A stretch of 52,234 nucleotides of DNA from Roseicyclus sediminis (GCF_025515305.1 NZ_JAOPHT010000021.1:1-52234), one strand, 5' to 3'; shown: positions 23,852 to 34,002, counted from the stretch's first letter. Made by a program: numbers and translations. Notes: a model not told the origin generated them from the sequence alone.

Positions 23852-24493
23852 TCACTCCTCGGCCACGCCCTCGATGAGCGGTACGAAGCGCACCGGCAGG
23901 ATCTCGTCGTAGTCGTAGCCGTCCTGCGTCCGGGTCACGCGGATGAGGCTCTGGACCGCGTCGGACTGGCCCACGGGCACGACCATGGTGCCGCCCACCT
24001 TGAGTTGCCGCAGCAGCGGCCCGGGCGGGTCCTCGGCCGCCGCCGTCACGAGGATGCGGTCGAACGGCCCCTGCTCGGGCAGGCCGAAGCTTCCGTCGCC
24101 CGTCAGGACCGTGATGTTCGACAGGCCCAGCCGCGTGAACAGGACCTCGGCCGCGCGCGTCAGGCCGCGGTGCCGGTCTATCGTGTAGACGCGCCGCGCC
24201 AGAAGACTGAGAACCGCCGCCTGGTAGCCCGAGCCGGTGCCGATCTCGAGCACGGTGTCGCGCGGCTGAACGTCGAGCGCCTGCGTCATCAGCCCGACCA
24301 CGGAGGGCTGGCTGATCGTCTGCCCGCAGGATATCGGCAGCGGCATGTCCTCGTAGGCCCGGTCGGCGAAATGTCCGCGGACGAACGCGCCGCGGTCGAT
24401 CCGTTCCATGGCCGAGAGCACGCGCGGATCCGTCACGCCCTTCTGGCGCAGGTGGAACAGGAACTGCATCTTGCGCGTCGCGTCGTCCATCAT
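23852..24493 (-). CDS. pcm: protein-L-isoaspartate O-methyltransferase
   Basis: A 213-residue SAM-dependent repair enzyme that methylates isoaspartyl residues in damaged proteins so they can return to aspartate. Motifs: [32 protein letters not shown] and the SAM loop [12 protein letters not shown] (from residue 82). The start at 24493 overlaps the surE stop (ATGA); a second ATG follows immediately and could equally be used. It lies in the conserved surE-pcm-nlpD order, with 159 bases before the nlpD-like gene. Confidence 0.95.
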   Translation of the reverse strand: MMDDATRKMQFLFHLRQKGVTDPRVLSAMERIDRGAFVRGHFADRAYEDMPLPISCGQTISQPSVVGLMTQALDVQPRDTVLEIGTGSGYQAAVLSLLARRVYTIDRHRGLTRAAEVLFTRLGLSNITVLTGDGSFGLPEQGPFDRILVTAAAEDPPGPLLRQLKVGGTMVVPVGQSDAVQSLIRVTRTQDGYDYDEILPVRFVPLIEGVAEE

Positions 24494-25275
24494 TCGATCG
24501 CGGCCCTCAAACCCTCGATCGCCTCGTGCGCGGTCAGGTCGGCGCGCAGGGGCGTCACCGAGATATAGCCGTCGAGATTGGCATGGGCATCCGTTCCGGG
24601 CTCGGTCGGGATGTTCTGCGGCCCGCCCTTGATCCAGAGGAAACGTCGCCCGTTGGGGGCGACATGCGGTTCCATCGAGAACCCGGTGCCGCGCCGGAAG
24701 CCTTGGGCGGTGGCGCGCGTGCCGCGCACCTGCTCGGCGGCGACGGGGGGGAAGTTCACGTTGTAGAAGACGCGGTAATCCGCGCGGTCCCATGTGCCCT
24801 GCTGCCAGAGCCGCTTGACCAGAGACGCGCCATGGACGGCGGCGGCGTCGAAGGCGTTTTCGAGATCGATGTTTCCGGGGCCGAAATACTGGCTGAGCGC
24901 GATGGCGGGCAGGCCGTTCAGCGCGGCCTCCATCGCACCGCCGATGGTCCCGGAATAGAGCACGTTCTCCGCGGCGTTGTTGCCCCGGTTCACGCCCGAC
25001 AGGACAAGGTCGGGCGGATTGTCCGTCATCACGTCGAACAGCGCGGCCATCACGCAATCCGCGGGACTGCCTTCGGCGGCGAAGCGCCGGGGCCCGAGTT
25101 CGGCGATCATCGTGGGGTGGACGTAGGAGATGCAGTGCCCGACGCCCGACTGCTCGAAGGCGGGCGCCACGGTCCAGACCTCGCCCCCGGGGCCGGCGAC
25201 CTCCTCGGCGATGGCCCGGAGGATTTCGAGCCCCGGCGCGTTGATCCCGTCGTCATTGGTGATGAGAATCCGCAT
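24490..25275 (-). CDS. surE: 5'/3'-nucleotidase SurE
   Basis: A 261-residue metal-dependent nucleotidase. The metal ligands of the family are visible: Asp8 and Asp9 in [10 protein letters not shown], Ser43 in [10 protein letters not shown] and Asn96 in LSGVNRGNN. SurE removes phosphate from nucleoside monophosphates and supports stationary-phase survival. ATG 25275 starts the conserved N-terminus; the 27 codons upstream are basic and unconserved. Its stop overlaps pcm, showing translational coupling of the two survival and repair genes. Confidence 0.95.
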   Translation of the reverse strand: MRILITNDDGINAPGLEILRAIAEEVAGPGGEVWTVAPAFEQSGVGHCISYVHPTMIAELGPRRFAAEGSPADCVMAALFDVMTDNPPDLVLSGVNRGNNAAENVLYSGTIGGAMEAALNGLPAIALSQYFGPGNIDLENAFDAAAVHGASLVKRLWQQGTWDRADYRVFYNVNFPPVAAEQVRGTRATAQGFRRGTGFSMEPHVAPNGRRFLWIKGGPQNIPTEPGTDAHANLDGYISVTPLRADLTAHEAIEGLRAAIE

Positions 25276-25401
25276 CGATCGCCCCCGTCGCCCCGGCCGC
25301 CTGACCCGGCCGCCTGTCCTTGTTCCGCGTGTAGCTTCTGCTCCCTTCGGCGGCAAGGCGGGCGGGTGGCTTCGGTGCCGGTGCGTTGCCGATCGGCAGG
25401 C

Positions 25402-26151
25402 TCAGCTCGCGGGGCGCAGGACCTTGAGCGCAAGCCAGACCATGCCGAGAACCCCGCCGAGCGCCACGCCCGCGAAGGCGGGCGCGGACAGGGCGTTGGC
25501 GGCGACGATGCCCGACAGCGCCCAGGCCACCGCCAGCGGATAGGTCGGGACGCGCAGCCGCTGGGTCGCCGTGACCGCGATCAGGAGCGCGAGCAAGAGG
25601 CAGGCCCAGCCCGAGACCTGCACGCTTGCGATGCCGTAGCCTGCCACCACCGTCGCCAGCGCCACGCAACTCGCCGCGGTGAGCCATCCGGCATAGAGCC
25701 CCAGCGGAAGGGCGAGCCAGGCGCGGTCCTTGGCGGGCGCGGCCGCAAGCGCAAGCAGCGCGCCGCCCAGCATCACCCAGATCAGGAACGTCGCCATTGC
25801 CGGCGCCGTCAGCGCGATGCCGATCCACGACGCCCCGATGGCCACGCTGACGAACAGGGGCCAGCGGACCGCGTCCCAGCCGGCGTCCGTGTCGCGCTTG
25901 AACAGCCCGAAGCCCGCCGAAGCGAGAAGCCAGAGATAGATCACCCCCCAGATCGCGAAGGCCCAGCCGGCAGGCTGGATCGGCGGATCGTCCACCGGCA
26001 CGGGCATCTGAGACGGGTCGAACCCGGTGAAGGGCTGCGTCAGGAACGGCGTCACGACGAAGGCTATGCTGGCCACGAGGACGAGCACCGCCTTCAGCTT
26101 CGCGGTGTCCTTCGGGTCGTCGGGCCGTTCAAGTGTCGGGTCTTCAGGCAA
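25402..26151 (-). CDS. TspO-like polytopic membrane protein
   Basis: A 249-residue protein with about seven hydrophobic helices. The segment [21 protein letters not shown] resembles the Pro/Trp-rich signature of the TspO/MBR (tryptophan-rich sensory protein) family, but the protein is far longer than classical 160-residue TspO with five helices. TspO proteins bind porphyrins and modulate photopigment genes in Rhodobacter; whether this enlarged relative does so is unknown. The start is a TTG overlapping the end of serS by 8 bases, with GGAGGG just upstream, so it is translated with serS. Assignment to the family is moderate. Confidence 0.7.
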   Translation of the reverse strand: MPEDPTLERPDDPKDTAKLKAVLVLVASIAFVVTPFLTQPFTGFDPSQMPVPVDDPPIQPAGWAFAIWGVIYLWLLASAGFGLFKRDTDAGWDAVRWPLFVSVAIGASWIGIALTAPAMATFLIWVMLGGALLALAAAPAKDRAWLALPLGLYAGWLTAASCVALATVVAGYGIASVQVSGWACLLLALLIAVTATQRLRVPTYPLAVAWALSGIVAANALSAPAFAGVALGGVLGMVWLALKVLRPAS

Positions 26152-27436
26152 GTGTTCCCTCCGGGGTGATGCGGCTCGCCCCTCTCATGTAGGGATGGAG
26201 TGCCTGCGGCAGAACCACCGACCCGTCCGCCTCTTGTCCGTTCTCGAGGACCGCGATCAGGCAGCGCCCCACGGCGAGGCCCGAGCCGTTCAGCGTGTGC
26301 ACGAACTCGGGCTTGCCGCCGCCCTCTGGCCGGAAGCGCGCGTTCATCCGCCGCGCCTGGAAATCGCCGCAGGTCGAGACCGAGGAGATCTCGCGGTAGG
26401 TGTTCTGTCCCGGTAGCCACGCCTCGATATCGTAGGTCCGCCGCGCGCCGAAGCCCATGTCGCCTGTGCACAGGACCACGGTGCGGTAGGGGATGCCGAG
26501 CCGCTCGAGGATGCCCTCGGCGCAGCGCAGCATGCGCTTCTGCTCGTCGTCGGACTGATCGGGATGGGTGATCGATACCATCTCGACCTTCTCGAACTGG
26601 TGCTGGCGCAGCATGCCGGCCGTGTCGCGGCCCGCCGACCCGGCCTCGGAGCGGAAGCAGAGCGAATGGGCGGTATACCGGAACGGAAGTGCGGCCTCCT
26701 CGACGATCTCACCCGCCACGATGTTGGTAAGCGAGACCTCGGAGGTCGGGATCAGCCACCAGCCATTCGTGGTGGCATAGCTGTCCTCGCCGAATTTCGG
26801 CAATTGCCCGGTGCCGTACATCGTCTCGTCGCGGACGAGGACGGGACCGTTCACCTCGGTCAGGCCGTTCTCCTCGGTGTGGACGTCGAGCATGAACTGC
26901 GCGAGCGCCCGGTGAAGCCGCGCGACCGCCCCCTGCATCAGCACGAAGCGCGAACCAGAAAGCTTCGCGGCGGTCTCGAAATCCATGCCGGGGGCGATGC
27001 CGGTGATCTCGAAATGCTCCTTGGGCGCGAAGTCGAAGGCGCGCGGGCTGCCCCAACGGTGAAGCTCCACGTTGTCGGCCTCGTCGGCGCCGTCCGGCAC
27101 GTCGTCGTAGGGCAGGTTCGGGATGCCGGCGAGCAGGTCGCGCAGGGCCGCGTCCTTCTCCTTCGCCTCGTCCTCGAGCCGCGCGATCTCGTCCTTGCGC
27201 TCGGACACCAGCGCGCGCAGGCGTTCGAACTCCGCGTCGTCGCCACGGGCCTTTGCCGCGCCGACCTCCTTCGAGGCCGCGTTCCGTTCGGCGAGCGCTG
27301 CCTCCGACCACGAGATGCAGGCGCGGCGCGCCTCGTCGAGGGCGAGGATCGCGGGCGATTGGGCCGAAAGCCCACGGCGGGCAAGGGCGGCGTCGAAGGC
27401 CTCCGGGGCCTCGCGGATGGCGCGGATATCGTGCAT
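26144..27436 (-). CDS. serS: seryl-tRNA synthetase
   Basis: A 430-residue class II enzyme charging tRNA(Ser). It starts [22 protein letters not shown], followed by the long antiparallel coiled coil (about 30-105, rich in Glu/Lys/Ala) that grips the tRNA variable arm. Motif 2 lies in [22 protein letters not shown]-like sequence and motif 3 in [12 protein letters not shown]. Length is normal. The stop codon falls inside the start region of the TspO-like gene. The exported protease gene lies 39 bases upstream on the same strand. Confidence 0.97.
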   Translation of the reverse strand: MHDIRAIREAPEAFDAALARRGLSAQSPAILALDEARRACISWSEAALAERNAASKEVGAAKARGDDAEFERLRALVSERKDEIARLEDEAKEKDAALRDLLAGIPNLPYDDVPDGADEADNVELHRWGSPRAFDFAPKEHFEITGIAPGMDFETAAKLSGSRFVLMQGAVARLHRALAQFMLDVHTEENGLTEVNGPVLVRDETMYGTGQLPKFGEDSYATTNGWWLIPTSEVSLTNIVAGEIVEEAALPFRYTAHSLCFRSEAGSAGRDTAGMLRQHQFEKVEMVSITHPDQSDDEQKRMLRCAEGILERLGIPYRTVVLCTGDMGFGARRTYDIEAWLPGQNTYREISSVSTCGDFQARRMNARFRPEGGGKPEFVHTLNGSGLAVGRCLIAVLENGQEADGSVVLPQALHPYMRGASRITPEGTLA

Positions 27437-27475
27437 CTTCCGGGTCTTCTCGCTTATGGAACGGTCGCGGGGCGC

Positions 27476-28249
27476 TTATGGCGAAGTTTGCCCGCCGGCG
27501 GAAGGGGGCGCATCCAGCGCGAAGGGGCCGGCGAAGTCGGGCCAGGGAACAACGTCGGCGATCATCGCGCGCAGGGGCGTTCCGAAGGCGGCGCCGGGTC
27601 CCGTCGGGCCACCCAGGACGGCGCCAACCGTTATCCCTTCCACCCGCCACTCCCCGGGGCGTCCGGACAGCACGGGGGACCCCGACAGGCCCGAGACCAC
27701 GCGGCAGTCGCTTCCCAGAAGGCCGGGCGCAAGTTCCGCGAGCTCGCAGAACGGGTGGCCGTGCAACCGTTCCTCCGTGGGGTTGGGATAGCCGTAGATC
27801 GCGACCGTTTCGGGGTCGGACCCCTCCTCGGCAAGCGGGATGGGCGCGACGATGTCGTTGGGCACGGCCATCGCGAGCCGCAGAAGCGCGATGTCGCCAG
27901 GGGCGTTCGCGGGTGTCAGCGGCCCGTCCGAATTCCTCGCGTGGAACGCGACCGCGCGGACCGTCACGGCAAATAGCGGCGGTGCGCTGTCGGGCCGGAA
28001 GGTCAGCCGCATGGCCCGTGGTCCGGCCACCTCGCCGCGCGCGCAATGCCCCGCGGTCAGGGCGAGGTCCGGGGCGATCAGCACCGCGGTGCAGCCGCCC
28101 CTCACCTGGTGGGCCGCGCGCAGCCGCCCGATCGCCGCAAGGCTGGCCTCGGCCGAGCGCGGCGCAAGGCCGGGCGGGTCCGCCGGCCCGGCCGACACCG
28201 GTCCCACGGAGGCGAGCAGGGCGAGAAGGCAGAGGACCGCGCGCGTCAT
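27476..28249 (-). CDS. exported trypsin-like serine protease
   Basis: A 257-residue S1-type peptidase with a signal peptide (MTRAVLCLLALLASVGPVSA) and no accessory domain. The triad is intact: His68 in LTAGHC, Asp119 in PGDIALLRL and Ser189 in GLSGSP; Cys53/Cys69 and Cys168/Cys182 could form disulfides. The mature enzyme is probably periplasmic or secreted, substrate unknown. Only 39 bases separate its stop from the serS start, and it diverges from yajC across a 291-base gap. It is not closely similar to the other trypsin-like protein at 13532-14743. Confidence 0.85.
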   Translation of the reverse strand: MTRAVLCLLALLASVGPVSAGPADPPGLAPRSAEASLAAIGRLRAAHQVRGGCTAVLIAPDLALTAGHCARGEVAGPRAMRLTFRPDSAPPLFAVTVRAVAFHARNSDGPLTPANAPGDIALLRLAMAVPNDIVAPIPLAEEGSDPETVAIYGYPNPTEERLHGHPFCELAELAPGLLGSDCRVVSGLSGSPVLSGRPGEWRVEGITVGAVLGGPTGPGAAFGTPLRAMIADVVPWPDFAGPFALDAPPSAGGQTSP

Positions 28250-28540
28250 GACGCCGATCCTAGTGCGCCGCCGCGAGACGGTCGAGCCTTGCCGCGTGGC
28301 CAGATCGCCTGTGTCGCGCGGTCTTCATGTCGCGCCCGTTTCCGGGTTTCGGGGCCTTTGCAAGGTTGCGCTCGGCCCCGGATGCGCCCATGTGCCCGGC
28401 TGAGGTCTGCGCCTTGCCTTCCCCAGACCCCGGAATTACGGTGCCGCGACTTTTGGGACCGGGGTTCACCCGGGGACGGCCCCGACAACCAGAAGACCGC
28501 CCACAGCAGGGCCGACCCTGCCGAGACACAGAGGACACCG

Positions 28541-28822
28541 ATGGAAGCCTTCGCCCAGTTCGTACCGCTGATCCTGATCTTCGCGATCATGTATTTCCTG
28601 CTCATCCGTCCGCAGCAGAAGAAGGTGAAGGAACACCAGGCCATGGTTGCCGCGCTGCGCCGGGGCGACGAGATCGTCACGCAGGGCGGCCTCATCGGGA
28701 AGATCACCAAGGTCAAGGACGATGCCGAGGTCGAAGTCGAGCTTTCGCAGGGCGTGAAGGTCCGCGTCGTGCGCCCGACCATCGCACAGGTCCGCTCCAA
28801 GACCGAGCCTGCCGACGACTGA
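28541..28822 (+). CDS. yajC: preprotein translocase accessory protein YajC
   Basis: A 93-residue inner-membrane protein of the SecDF-YajC complex. One N-terminal helix (FVPLILIFAIMYFLLI) ends in the signature RPQQKKVKEHQ, followed by a small cytoplasmic domain with LRRGDEIVTQGGLIGKI. The ATG at 28541 follows AGAGGA and is the conserved start; the longer frame upstream is not conserved. secD follows by 68 bases. Confidence 0.95.
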   Translation: MEAFAQFVPLILIFAIMYFLLIRPQQKKVKEHQAMVAALRRGDEIVTQGGLIGKITKVKDDAEVEVELSQGVKVRVVRPTIAQVRSKTEPADD

Positions 28823-28890
28823 GCGCGGGGGCGCCCCGCGCCCCGCCGTTCGCCGCCGACGAAGAAACGCAGACCGAAGGTCCCGCGCGC

Positions 28891-30558
28891 ATGCTGCAAA
28901 TCCCGCTCTGGAACCGGATCCTCATCATCCTGGTCCTTCTGGCCGGCATCTCCTTTGCGATGCCGAACATGTTTTACGAGCAGGTCGAGCGGCACAACGA
29001 TGCCGCCGCCGAGATCGAGGCGACCGGCGTCACCAGCGACGCGGCCGCCGAGGCGCTGGCGGGGTGGCCGGAGTTCCTTCCGTCCACGCTGGTGAACCTC
29101 GGTCTCGACCTCCGGGGCGGTGCACACCTCCTGGCCGAGGTGCAGGTGGCCGATGTCTACGAGGCGCGGATGGACGCGCTCTGGCCCGAGGTGCGGGACG
29201 CGCTGCGCGACCTGCGTGACACGGTCGGCACCATCCGCCGTTCCGACGCCCCCCCGGGTGAGTTGAACATCCGCGTGAGCCAGCCCGAGGGCCTGCCCGA
29301 GGCCGTGGCCGCCGTCCGCGCCCTGGCCGAGCCGGTCGTCAGCCTCACCGGGGTAGGGGCCTCCACGCTCGACGTTAGCGCGCAGGGCGACACGCTGATC
29401 GTGAGGCTGAGCGAGGCCGAGCGTCAGGCCACCGACGACCGCACCATGCAGCAATCGGTCGAGATCGTGCGCCGCCGCGTCGACGAGGCCGGAACGCGCG
29501 AGCCCACGATCCAGCGTCAGGGCGCGGACCGCATCCTGATCCAGGTTCCGGGCATCGGCAGCGCGCAGGAACTGAAAGACCTGATCGGCACCACCGCGCG
29601 GCTGACCTTCCACCCCGTCGTGGGGCGCGCCGGCAGTGCCGATGAGCGGCCCGAGGCCCGCCAGATCATCCTGCCCTCCGTCGACGAGGACGGCGTTTTC
29701 TATATTCTCGAGCAGACCCCGGTCGTCACCGGCGACGACCTCGTGGACAGTCAGCCGAGCTTCGACCAGCAAAGCGGCCAACCGGTCGTCACCTTCCGCT
29801 TCAACCCGCATGGCGCACGGCTCTTCGGCGAATACACGGCCGCCAACGTGGGGGCTCCCTTCGCCATCGTGCTGGACAACGAAGTGATCTCGGCGCCCAC
29901 CATCCGCCAGGCGATCACCGGCGGCTCGGGCCAGATCTCGGGCAACTTCACGGTCGAAAGCTCGACCGAACTGGCCGTCCTGCTGCGCGCCGGCGCGCTT
30001 CCGGCCGAGATGACATTCCTCGAGGAACGCACCATCGGGCCGGAACTCGGCGCCGACAGCATCGCGGCCGGCCGCATCGCCGCGGTCGTGGCCTTCGTGG
30101 CGGTCCTCGCCTTCATGATCCTGAGCTACGGCCTTTTCGGCGTGTTCGCGTCGGTCGCGCTGATCCTGAACGTGGGCCTGATCTTCGGCGTCCTCAGCCT
30201 GATCGGGGCGACGCTCACGCTGCCCGGCATCGCGGGGATCGTCCTGACCATCGGCATGGCGGTGGACGCCAACGTCCTTGTCTTCGAACGGATCCGCGAG
30301 GAGATGAAGAACGCCAAGGGTCCGGCACGGGCGATCGAGCTCGGCTACGAGCGCGCGCTGTCGGCGATCATCGACGCCAACCTGACGACCTTCATCATCG
30401 CGGTGATCCTTTTCGCGCTGGGCTCGGGCCCTGTGCGCGGCTTCTCGGTGACGCTGGGGATCGGCATCCTCACGTCGGTCTTCACCGCGATCTATGTCAC
30501 CCGCCTGTTCATCGTGACCTGGTTCGACCGGGCGCGCCCGAAGAAGATCGAGGTCTGA
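28891..30558 (+). CDS. secD: protein translocase subunit SecD
   Basis: A 555-residue inner-membrane protein which, with SecF, uses the proton gradient to pull exported proteins through SecYEG. It has one N-terminal helix, a large periplasmic region starting with GLDLRGGAHLLAEV (D1 motif), and five C-terminal helices with GMAVDANVLVFERIREE (D5) and the ending VTRLFIVTWFDRARPKK. ATG 28891 begins the first helix (IPLWNRILIILVLLAG). SecF starts one base after the SecD stop codon. Confidence 0.97.
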   Translation: MLQIPLWNRILIILVLLAGISFAMPNMFYEQVERHNDAAAEIEATGVTSDAAAEALAGWPEFLPSTLVNLGLDLRGGAHLLAEVQVADVYEARMDALWPEVRDALRDLRDTVGTIRRSDAPPGELNIRVSQPEGLPEAVAAVRALAEPVVSLTGVGASTLDVSAQGDTLIVRLSEAERQATDDRTMQQSVEIVRRRVDEAGTREPTIQRQGADRILIQVPGIGSAQELKDLIGTTARLTFHPVVGRAGSADERPEARQIILPSVDEDGVFYILEQTPVVTGDDLVDSQPSFDQQSGQPVVTFRFNPHGARLFGEYTAANVGAPFAIVLDNEVISAPTIRQAITGGSGQISGNFTVESSTELAVLLRAGALPAEMTFLEERTIGPELGADSIAAGRIAAVVAFVAVLAFMILSYGLFGVFASVALILNVGLIFGVLSLIGATLTLPGIAGIVLTIGMAVDANVLVFERIREEMKNAKGPARAIELGYERALSAIIDANLTTFIIAVILFALGSGPVRGFSVTLGIGILTSVFTAIYVTRLFIVTWFDRARPKKIEV

Positions 30559-30559
30559 A

Positions 30560-31528
30560 ATGCGCCTGAAGCTGGTTCCCGACGAGACCAACATCGACTT
30601 CTTCAAGTACGCGCGCCTGACCTTCGGCGCGTCGATCGTGGCAATGGTCCTCTCGCTCGGCGTCTGGATGGCGATGGGTCTGAACTTCGGCATCGACTTC
30701 CTCGGCGGCACCACGATCCGCACGGAGGCGTCCGAGCCCGTGGATGTGGGCGCCTACCGTGACGCGCTCTCTGTGCTGAACCTCGGCGACATATCCATCA
30801 CCGAGGTCTTCGATCCCACGTTCGACGACGATCAGCACGTGGCGATGATCCGCATCCAGGCCCAGGAAGGGCAGGAAAGCGTGACGCCCGAGACGATCAA
30901 CGCCGTGCAGGAGGCGCTGCGCACCGTCTATCCGGCGATGACCTTCCCGAGCGTGGAGTCGGTCGGCCCCAAGGTCTCGGGCGAACTGATCATCACGGCG
31001 CTGATCGCGGTCGGGGCCTCGCTCGCGGCGATCCTGATCTACATCTGGCTGCGCTTCGAATGGCAGTTCTCCATCGGTGCCGTGGTCGCGCTGGTCCATG
31101 ACGTGATCCTGACCATCGGCATCTTCAGCCTGCTGCAGATCCGCTTCGACCTCGCCACCATCGCTGCGCTTCTGACGATCATCGGCTACTCGATCAACGA
31201 CACCGTCGTGATCTTCGACCGGTTGCGCGAGAACCTCATCAAGTACAAGCAGCGGCCGCTTCGTGACGTGATGAACCTTTCGGTGAACGAGACCCTGAGC
31301 CGGACGATCATGACCTCGGGCACGACGCTCATCGCGCTCCTGGCCCTCCTGATCCTTGGCGGGGACGTGATTCGCGGGTTCGTGTTCGCGATCTTCTGGG
31401 GCGTGATCGTGGGTACCTATTCCTCGGTCTACGTCGCCAAGAACGTCGTCCTGATGATCGGGGTCAAGCGCGATTGGTCCAAGCCCTCCTCGGGCGGGGG
31501 AACGCAATTCGCCAACATCGACGCATGA
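30560..31528 (+). CDS. secF: protein translocase subunit SecF
   Basis: A 322-residue partner of SecD with six membrane helices. The periplasmic entry motif GLNFGIDFLGGTTI and the C-terminal membrane motif TIIGYSINDTVVIFDRLREN are clear. It begins one base after the secD stop, so translation is coupled. The TauE-like permease gene follows after 24 bases and may be in the same transcript. Confidence 0.97.
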   Translation: MRLKLVPDETNIDFFKYARLTFGASIVAMVLSLGVWMAMGLNFGIDFLGGTTIRTEASEPVDVGAYRDALSVLNLGDISITEVFDPTFDDDQHVAMIRIQAQEGQESVTPETINAVQEALRTVYPAMTFPSVESVGPKVSGELIITALIAVGASLAAILIYIWLRFEWQFSIGAVVALVHDVILTIGIFSLLQIRFDLATIAALLTIIGYSINDTVVIFDRLRENLIKYKQRPLRDVMNLSVNETLSRTIMTSGTTLIALLALLILGGDVIRGFVFAIFWGVIVGTYSSVYVAKNVVLMIGVKRDWSKPSSGGGTQFANIDA

Positions 31529-31552
31529 TCGCCGCGTCGCGCGGGGCAGGGC

Positions 31553-32308
31553 GTGCCTGAGGCCCTGGTCGCGGTCCTCGCCGATCCCGCGCTTCCCTTC
31601 GTCGCCTTCGTGTCGCTGGTCGCGGGGCTGGTCTACGGCTTCGCGGGCTTCGGTTCGGCCCTGATCTTCATGCCGCTTGCGACGCTGTTCCTGCCCCCGG
31701 CAGTGGCCATCGCCGCCTTCTCCCTGTCCGCGCTCGCCTCCTTCGTCACGGTCGTGCCGGGCGCCTGGAGGGTCGCGGACAAGCGGACCGTCGCGCTGAT
31801 GATCGCCGCCTGCGTCCTCTTCACGCCGCTCGGGGTTCTGGCGCTGCGCCTCGCGCCCGAAGAGGCGATCCGCACCACCATCGCGGCTCTGACGCTCCTG
31901 ACGCTCGGCGCGCTGATCGGGGGCTGGCGCGTTCCGGTCGGCGCGGGCACGAAGTCCAGGCTCGGGATCGGCGCGCTGTCGGGGATCGCGGGCGGCGCCA
32001 CGGGCCTGAACGGTCCGCCCGTCATCCTGTTCAACCTCGGGACGGAGGGGCAGCCGGTGGCCGTCACCCGCGGCAACCTCGCGGTGTTTCTCACGCTCAG
32101 CTCCCTGACCTTCCTGCCGCAGCTCTGGCTGCAGGGCCTGTTGCCGCCGCGCGCGGTGTGGCTGGGCGCGATCCTCTTGATCCCCTACGCCGCCGGCACC
32201 TGGGCGGGAACGCGGCTCTTCCGGCCCGAAAGGGCTGTGTTCTACCGCCGCTTCGCCTATGCTCTGATCGGCGCGGCGGGGCTGGCCGCCCTGCCGTTCT
32301 GCCGCTGA
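31553..32308 (+). CDS. TauE/SafE family membrane transporter
   Basis: A 251-residue protein of about eight helices in two repeats, of the TauE/SafE (sulfite or organosulfur anion exporter) family. The repeat motifs are VAGLVYGFAGFGSALIFMPL near the N-terminus and GIAGGATGLNGPPVILFNLG in the second half. The start is GTG at 31553 preceded by a GGGGCAGGG purine-rich stretch. The transported anion cannot be named from sequence. It lies between secF and the Mth938-like gene with short spacings, suggesting a common transcript. Confidence 0.88.
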   Translation: MPEALVAVLADPALPFVAFVSLVAGLVYGFAGFGSALIFMPLATLFLPPAVAIAAFSLSALASFVTVVPGAWRVADKRTVALMIAACVLFTPLGVLALRLAPEEAIRTTIAALTLLTLGALIGGWRVPVGAGTKSRLGIGALSGIAGGATGLNGPPVILFNLGTEGQPVAVTRGNLAVFLTLSSLTFLPQLWLQGLLPPRAVWLGAILLIPYAAGTWAGTRLFRPERAVFYRRFAYALIGAAGLAALPFCR

Positions 32309-32322
32309 AACGGGAGAGACGC

Positions 32323-32679
32323 ATGCGCATCACGGAAGTGGATTTCGGCACCGGCACTCCGATCGACGGCTATGGCACCGGTTTCTTCCGCGTCGGCGGC
32401 AAGGTGGTGAACGGTGGCGCGCTGATCCTGCCGGGCTCGGTCGCGGCATGGGACGGCTACGATGCCACAGCCCCGATCCTCGCGGCGGCGGACGCCATCG
32501 ACATCCTCATCCTCGGGACCGGCGGCGAGATCGCGCATCCGCCGCAGGCCTTCCGCAAGGCGCTGGAAGCGGCCGGGATCGGGGTGGAGCCGATGGCGAG
32601 CCCTGCCGCATGCCGGACCTACAACGTGCTCCTGTCCGAGGGGCGGCGCGTCGGTGCAGCCGTTCTTCCGCTGGGCTGA
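32323..32679 (+). CDS. Mth938-like (DUF498/AAMDC) domain protein
   Basis: A 118-residue single-domain protein. The N-terminal VDGYGTGFFRVGG-like segment (IDGYGTGFFRV), the core DILILGTGGEIAHPP and the end TYNVLLSEGRRVGAAVLP are typical of the Mth938 fold, shared with the mitochondrial complex I assembly factor NDUFAF3. In many alphaproteobacteria it follows secF, as here. Its biochemical role is unknown. ATG 32323 has GGGAGAGAC just upstream. It ends 6 bases from the convergent DUF1194 gene. Confidence 0.88.
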   Translation: MRITEVDFGTGTPIDGYGTGFFRVGGKVVNGGALILPGSVAAWDGYDATAPILAAADAIDILILGTGGEIAHPPQAFRKALEAAGIGVEPMASPAACRTYNVLLSEGRRVGAAVLPLG

Positions 32680-32685
32680 GCCCTG

Positions 32686-33372
32686 CTAGTCCGCGAGATC
32701 GCCGAGGATCATCACGCGCAGCTCGCGTTCCAGCTTGCGCCGCATCGCGTCCTCGAAGTCCGAATGGTTGCGCGCGTATTCGACGAAGGCGCCAGGGCCG
32801 CGGATCACCTCGGACAGGAAGTATTCCTCGATCCCGCGCGACGCGCCGCCGATGGCGAGGCCATTCACCGTCACCCCCTCGAAGGGGAAGTGCCGATAGG
32901 CGGCAGCCGGCGGAAACCCGTCGTTGTTCTGCCCGTCGCCCGAGATGTCCACGGTTCGGAACAGGCAGGGCGGCGCCGTCTCCAGATGCGTCGCCGCGAA
33001 GCCGAGCGCGTAGCCGATGGCGGTGGGGAAATCCTCGTGGCTGCGCGTGGAGCGCAGGACGCGCTCCGCGATCCCCACGAGGTCCGCCTCGCCCTCGATC
33101 AGGGTCCAGTCCACCAGAAGGTCCTGCTGGAACCGCCCCGACCATTCGTAGATCGACAGGGCCACGGGCCCCGTCCCCGACAGCGCCGCCTCCACCACCG
33201 ATGGGTGGATCAGCGCCGCGGCCAGCCCGTCGAGTTGCAGCTGGTATTCCTCCGCGTCGACCGAGGCCGAAACGTCGAGCCCGAGCAGGAGCGCGAGGCG
33301 GCACTCCGCCTGCGCCGCCGCCGGGGCGGCCAGCGCGAGGCCCAACGACAGGAGGAGCGCGGGCGTCCTCAC
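32686..33372 (-). CDS. exported DUF1194 (VWA-like) protein
   Basis: A 228-residue secreted protein. A signal peptide (RTPALLLSLGLALAAPAAAQA) precedes a von Willebrand A-like domain: ALLLGLDVSASVDAEEYQLQ carries a MIDAS-like DxSxS, and VDISGDGQNNDG the second metal-site motif. This matches DUF1194, of unknown role. The start is GTG at 33372, overlapping the stop of the glyoxalase gene by GTGA; the long open frame further upstream is antisense to thyX and was rejected. Confidence 0.85.
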   Translation of the reverse strand: MRTPALLLSLGLALAAPAAAQAECRLALLLGLDVSASVDAEEYQLQLDGLAAALIHPSVVEAALSGTGPVALSIYEWSGRFQQDLLVDWTLIEGEADLVGIAERVLRSTRSHEDFPTAIGYALGFAATHLETAPPCLFRTVDISGDGQNNDGFPPAAAYRHFPFEGVTVNGLAIGGASRGIEEYFLSEVIRGPGAFVEYARNHSDFEDAMRRKLERELRVMILGDLAD

Positions 33373-33797
33373 CAGTGGCCCGTGTTGCCCATCGAGGCCC
33401 AGGGCTCGGCCGGGGCCAGTGCCTCGCCCGCCTGCAGCAACTCGACCGAGACGTTGTCGGGCGAGCGCACGAAGGCCATGCGCCCGTCGCGCGGCGGCCG
33501 GTTGATCGTCACGCCGTGGTCCATCAGGTGCTGGCAGGTCTCGTAGATGTTGTCGACGGCATAGGCGAGGTGGCCGAAATGCCGGCTGTCGGAGGGCAGC
33601 CCCTCGTCCCCGTCCCAGTTGTACGTCAGCTCGACCGGGCACTCCTCCTGTCCCGGAGGCGCCATGAACACCAGCGTGAAGCGGCCCTGCTCGTTCTCGT
33701 AGCGGCGCGTCTCGTGCAGGCCCAGCAGCTCGTAGAAGGCCATCGAGGCCGCCAGGTCCTTCACCCGGACCATCGTGTGCAGGTATCGAATGCCCAT
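33369..33797 (-). CDS. gloA: lactoylglutathione lyase (glyoxalase I)
   Basis: A 142-residue VOC-fold metalloenzyme that converts the methylglyoxal-glutathione hemithioacetal to lactoylglutathione. The four metal ligands of the family are in place: His7 (YLHTMVRV), Glu56 (VELTYNW), His76 (FGHLAYAVD) and Glu119 (VSVELLQ). The sequence is close to proteobacterial GloA, with an added 20-residue C-terminal tail. It is coupled to the DUF1194 gene by a GTGA overlap and diverges from thyX. Confidence 0.93.
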   Translation of the reverse strand: MGIRYLHTMVRVKDLAASMAFYELLGLHETRRYENEQGRFTLVFMAPPGQEECPVELTYNWDGDEGLPSDSRHFGHLAYAVDNIYETCQHLMDHGVTINRPPRDGRMAFVRSPDNVSVELLQAGEALAPAEPWASMGNTGHW

Positions 33798-34002
33798 GTC
33801 GCTCTCCCCTTGGCGTTCCGTTCGGGGCGCAGGTTAGCGCGAAGCGTGCGCCGGAACAGCCCGGGCGAGCGGTAAATTTCCCGTGGTCCGGCCGGAACCG
33901 GCGCATTGCAGGAAAAACCCCCTTTATCTTGCGGTCATGCCGCCCGCTGGGGCAAAATCTGGGACGTGCCGCGCGCGAATCCCACGACAGAAAGGCCGCC
34001 CC

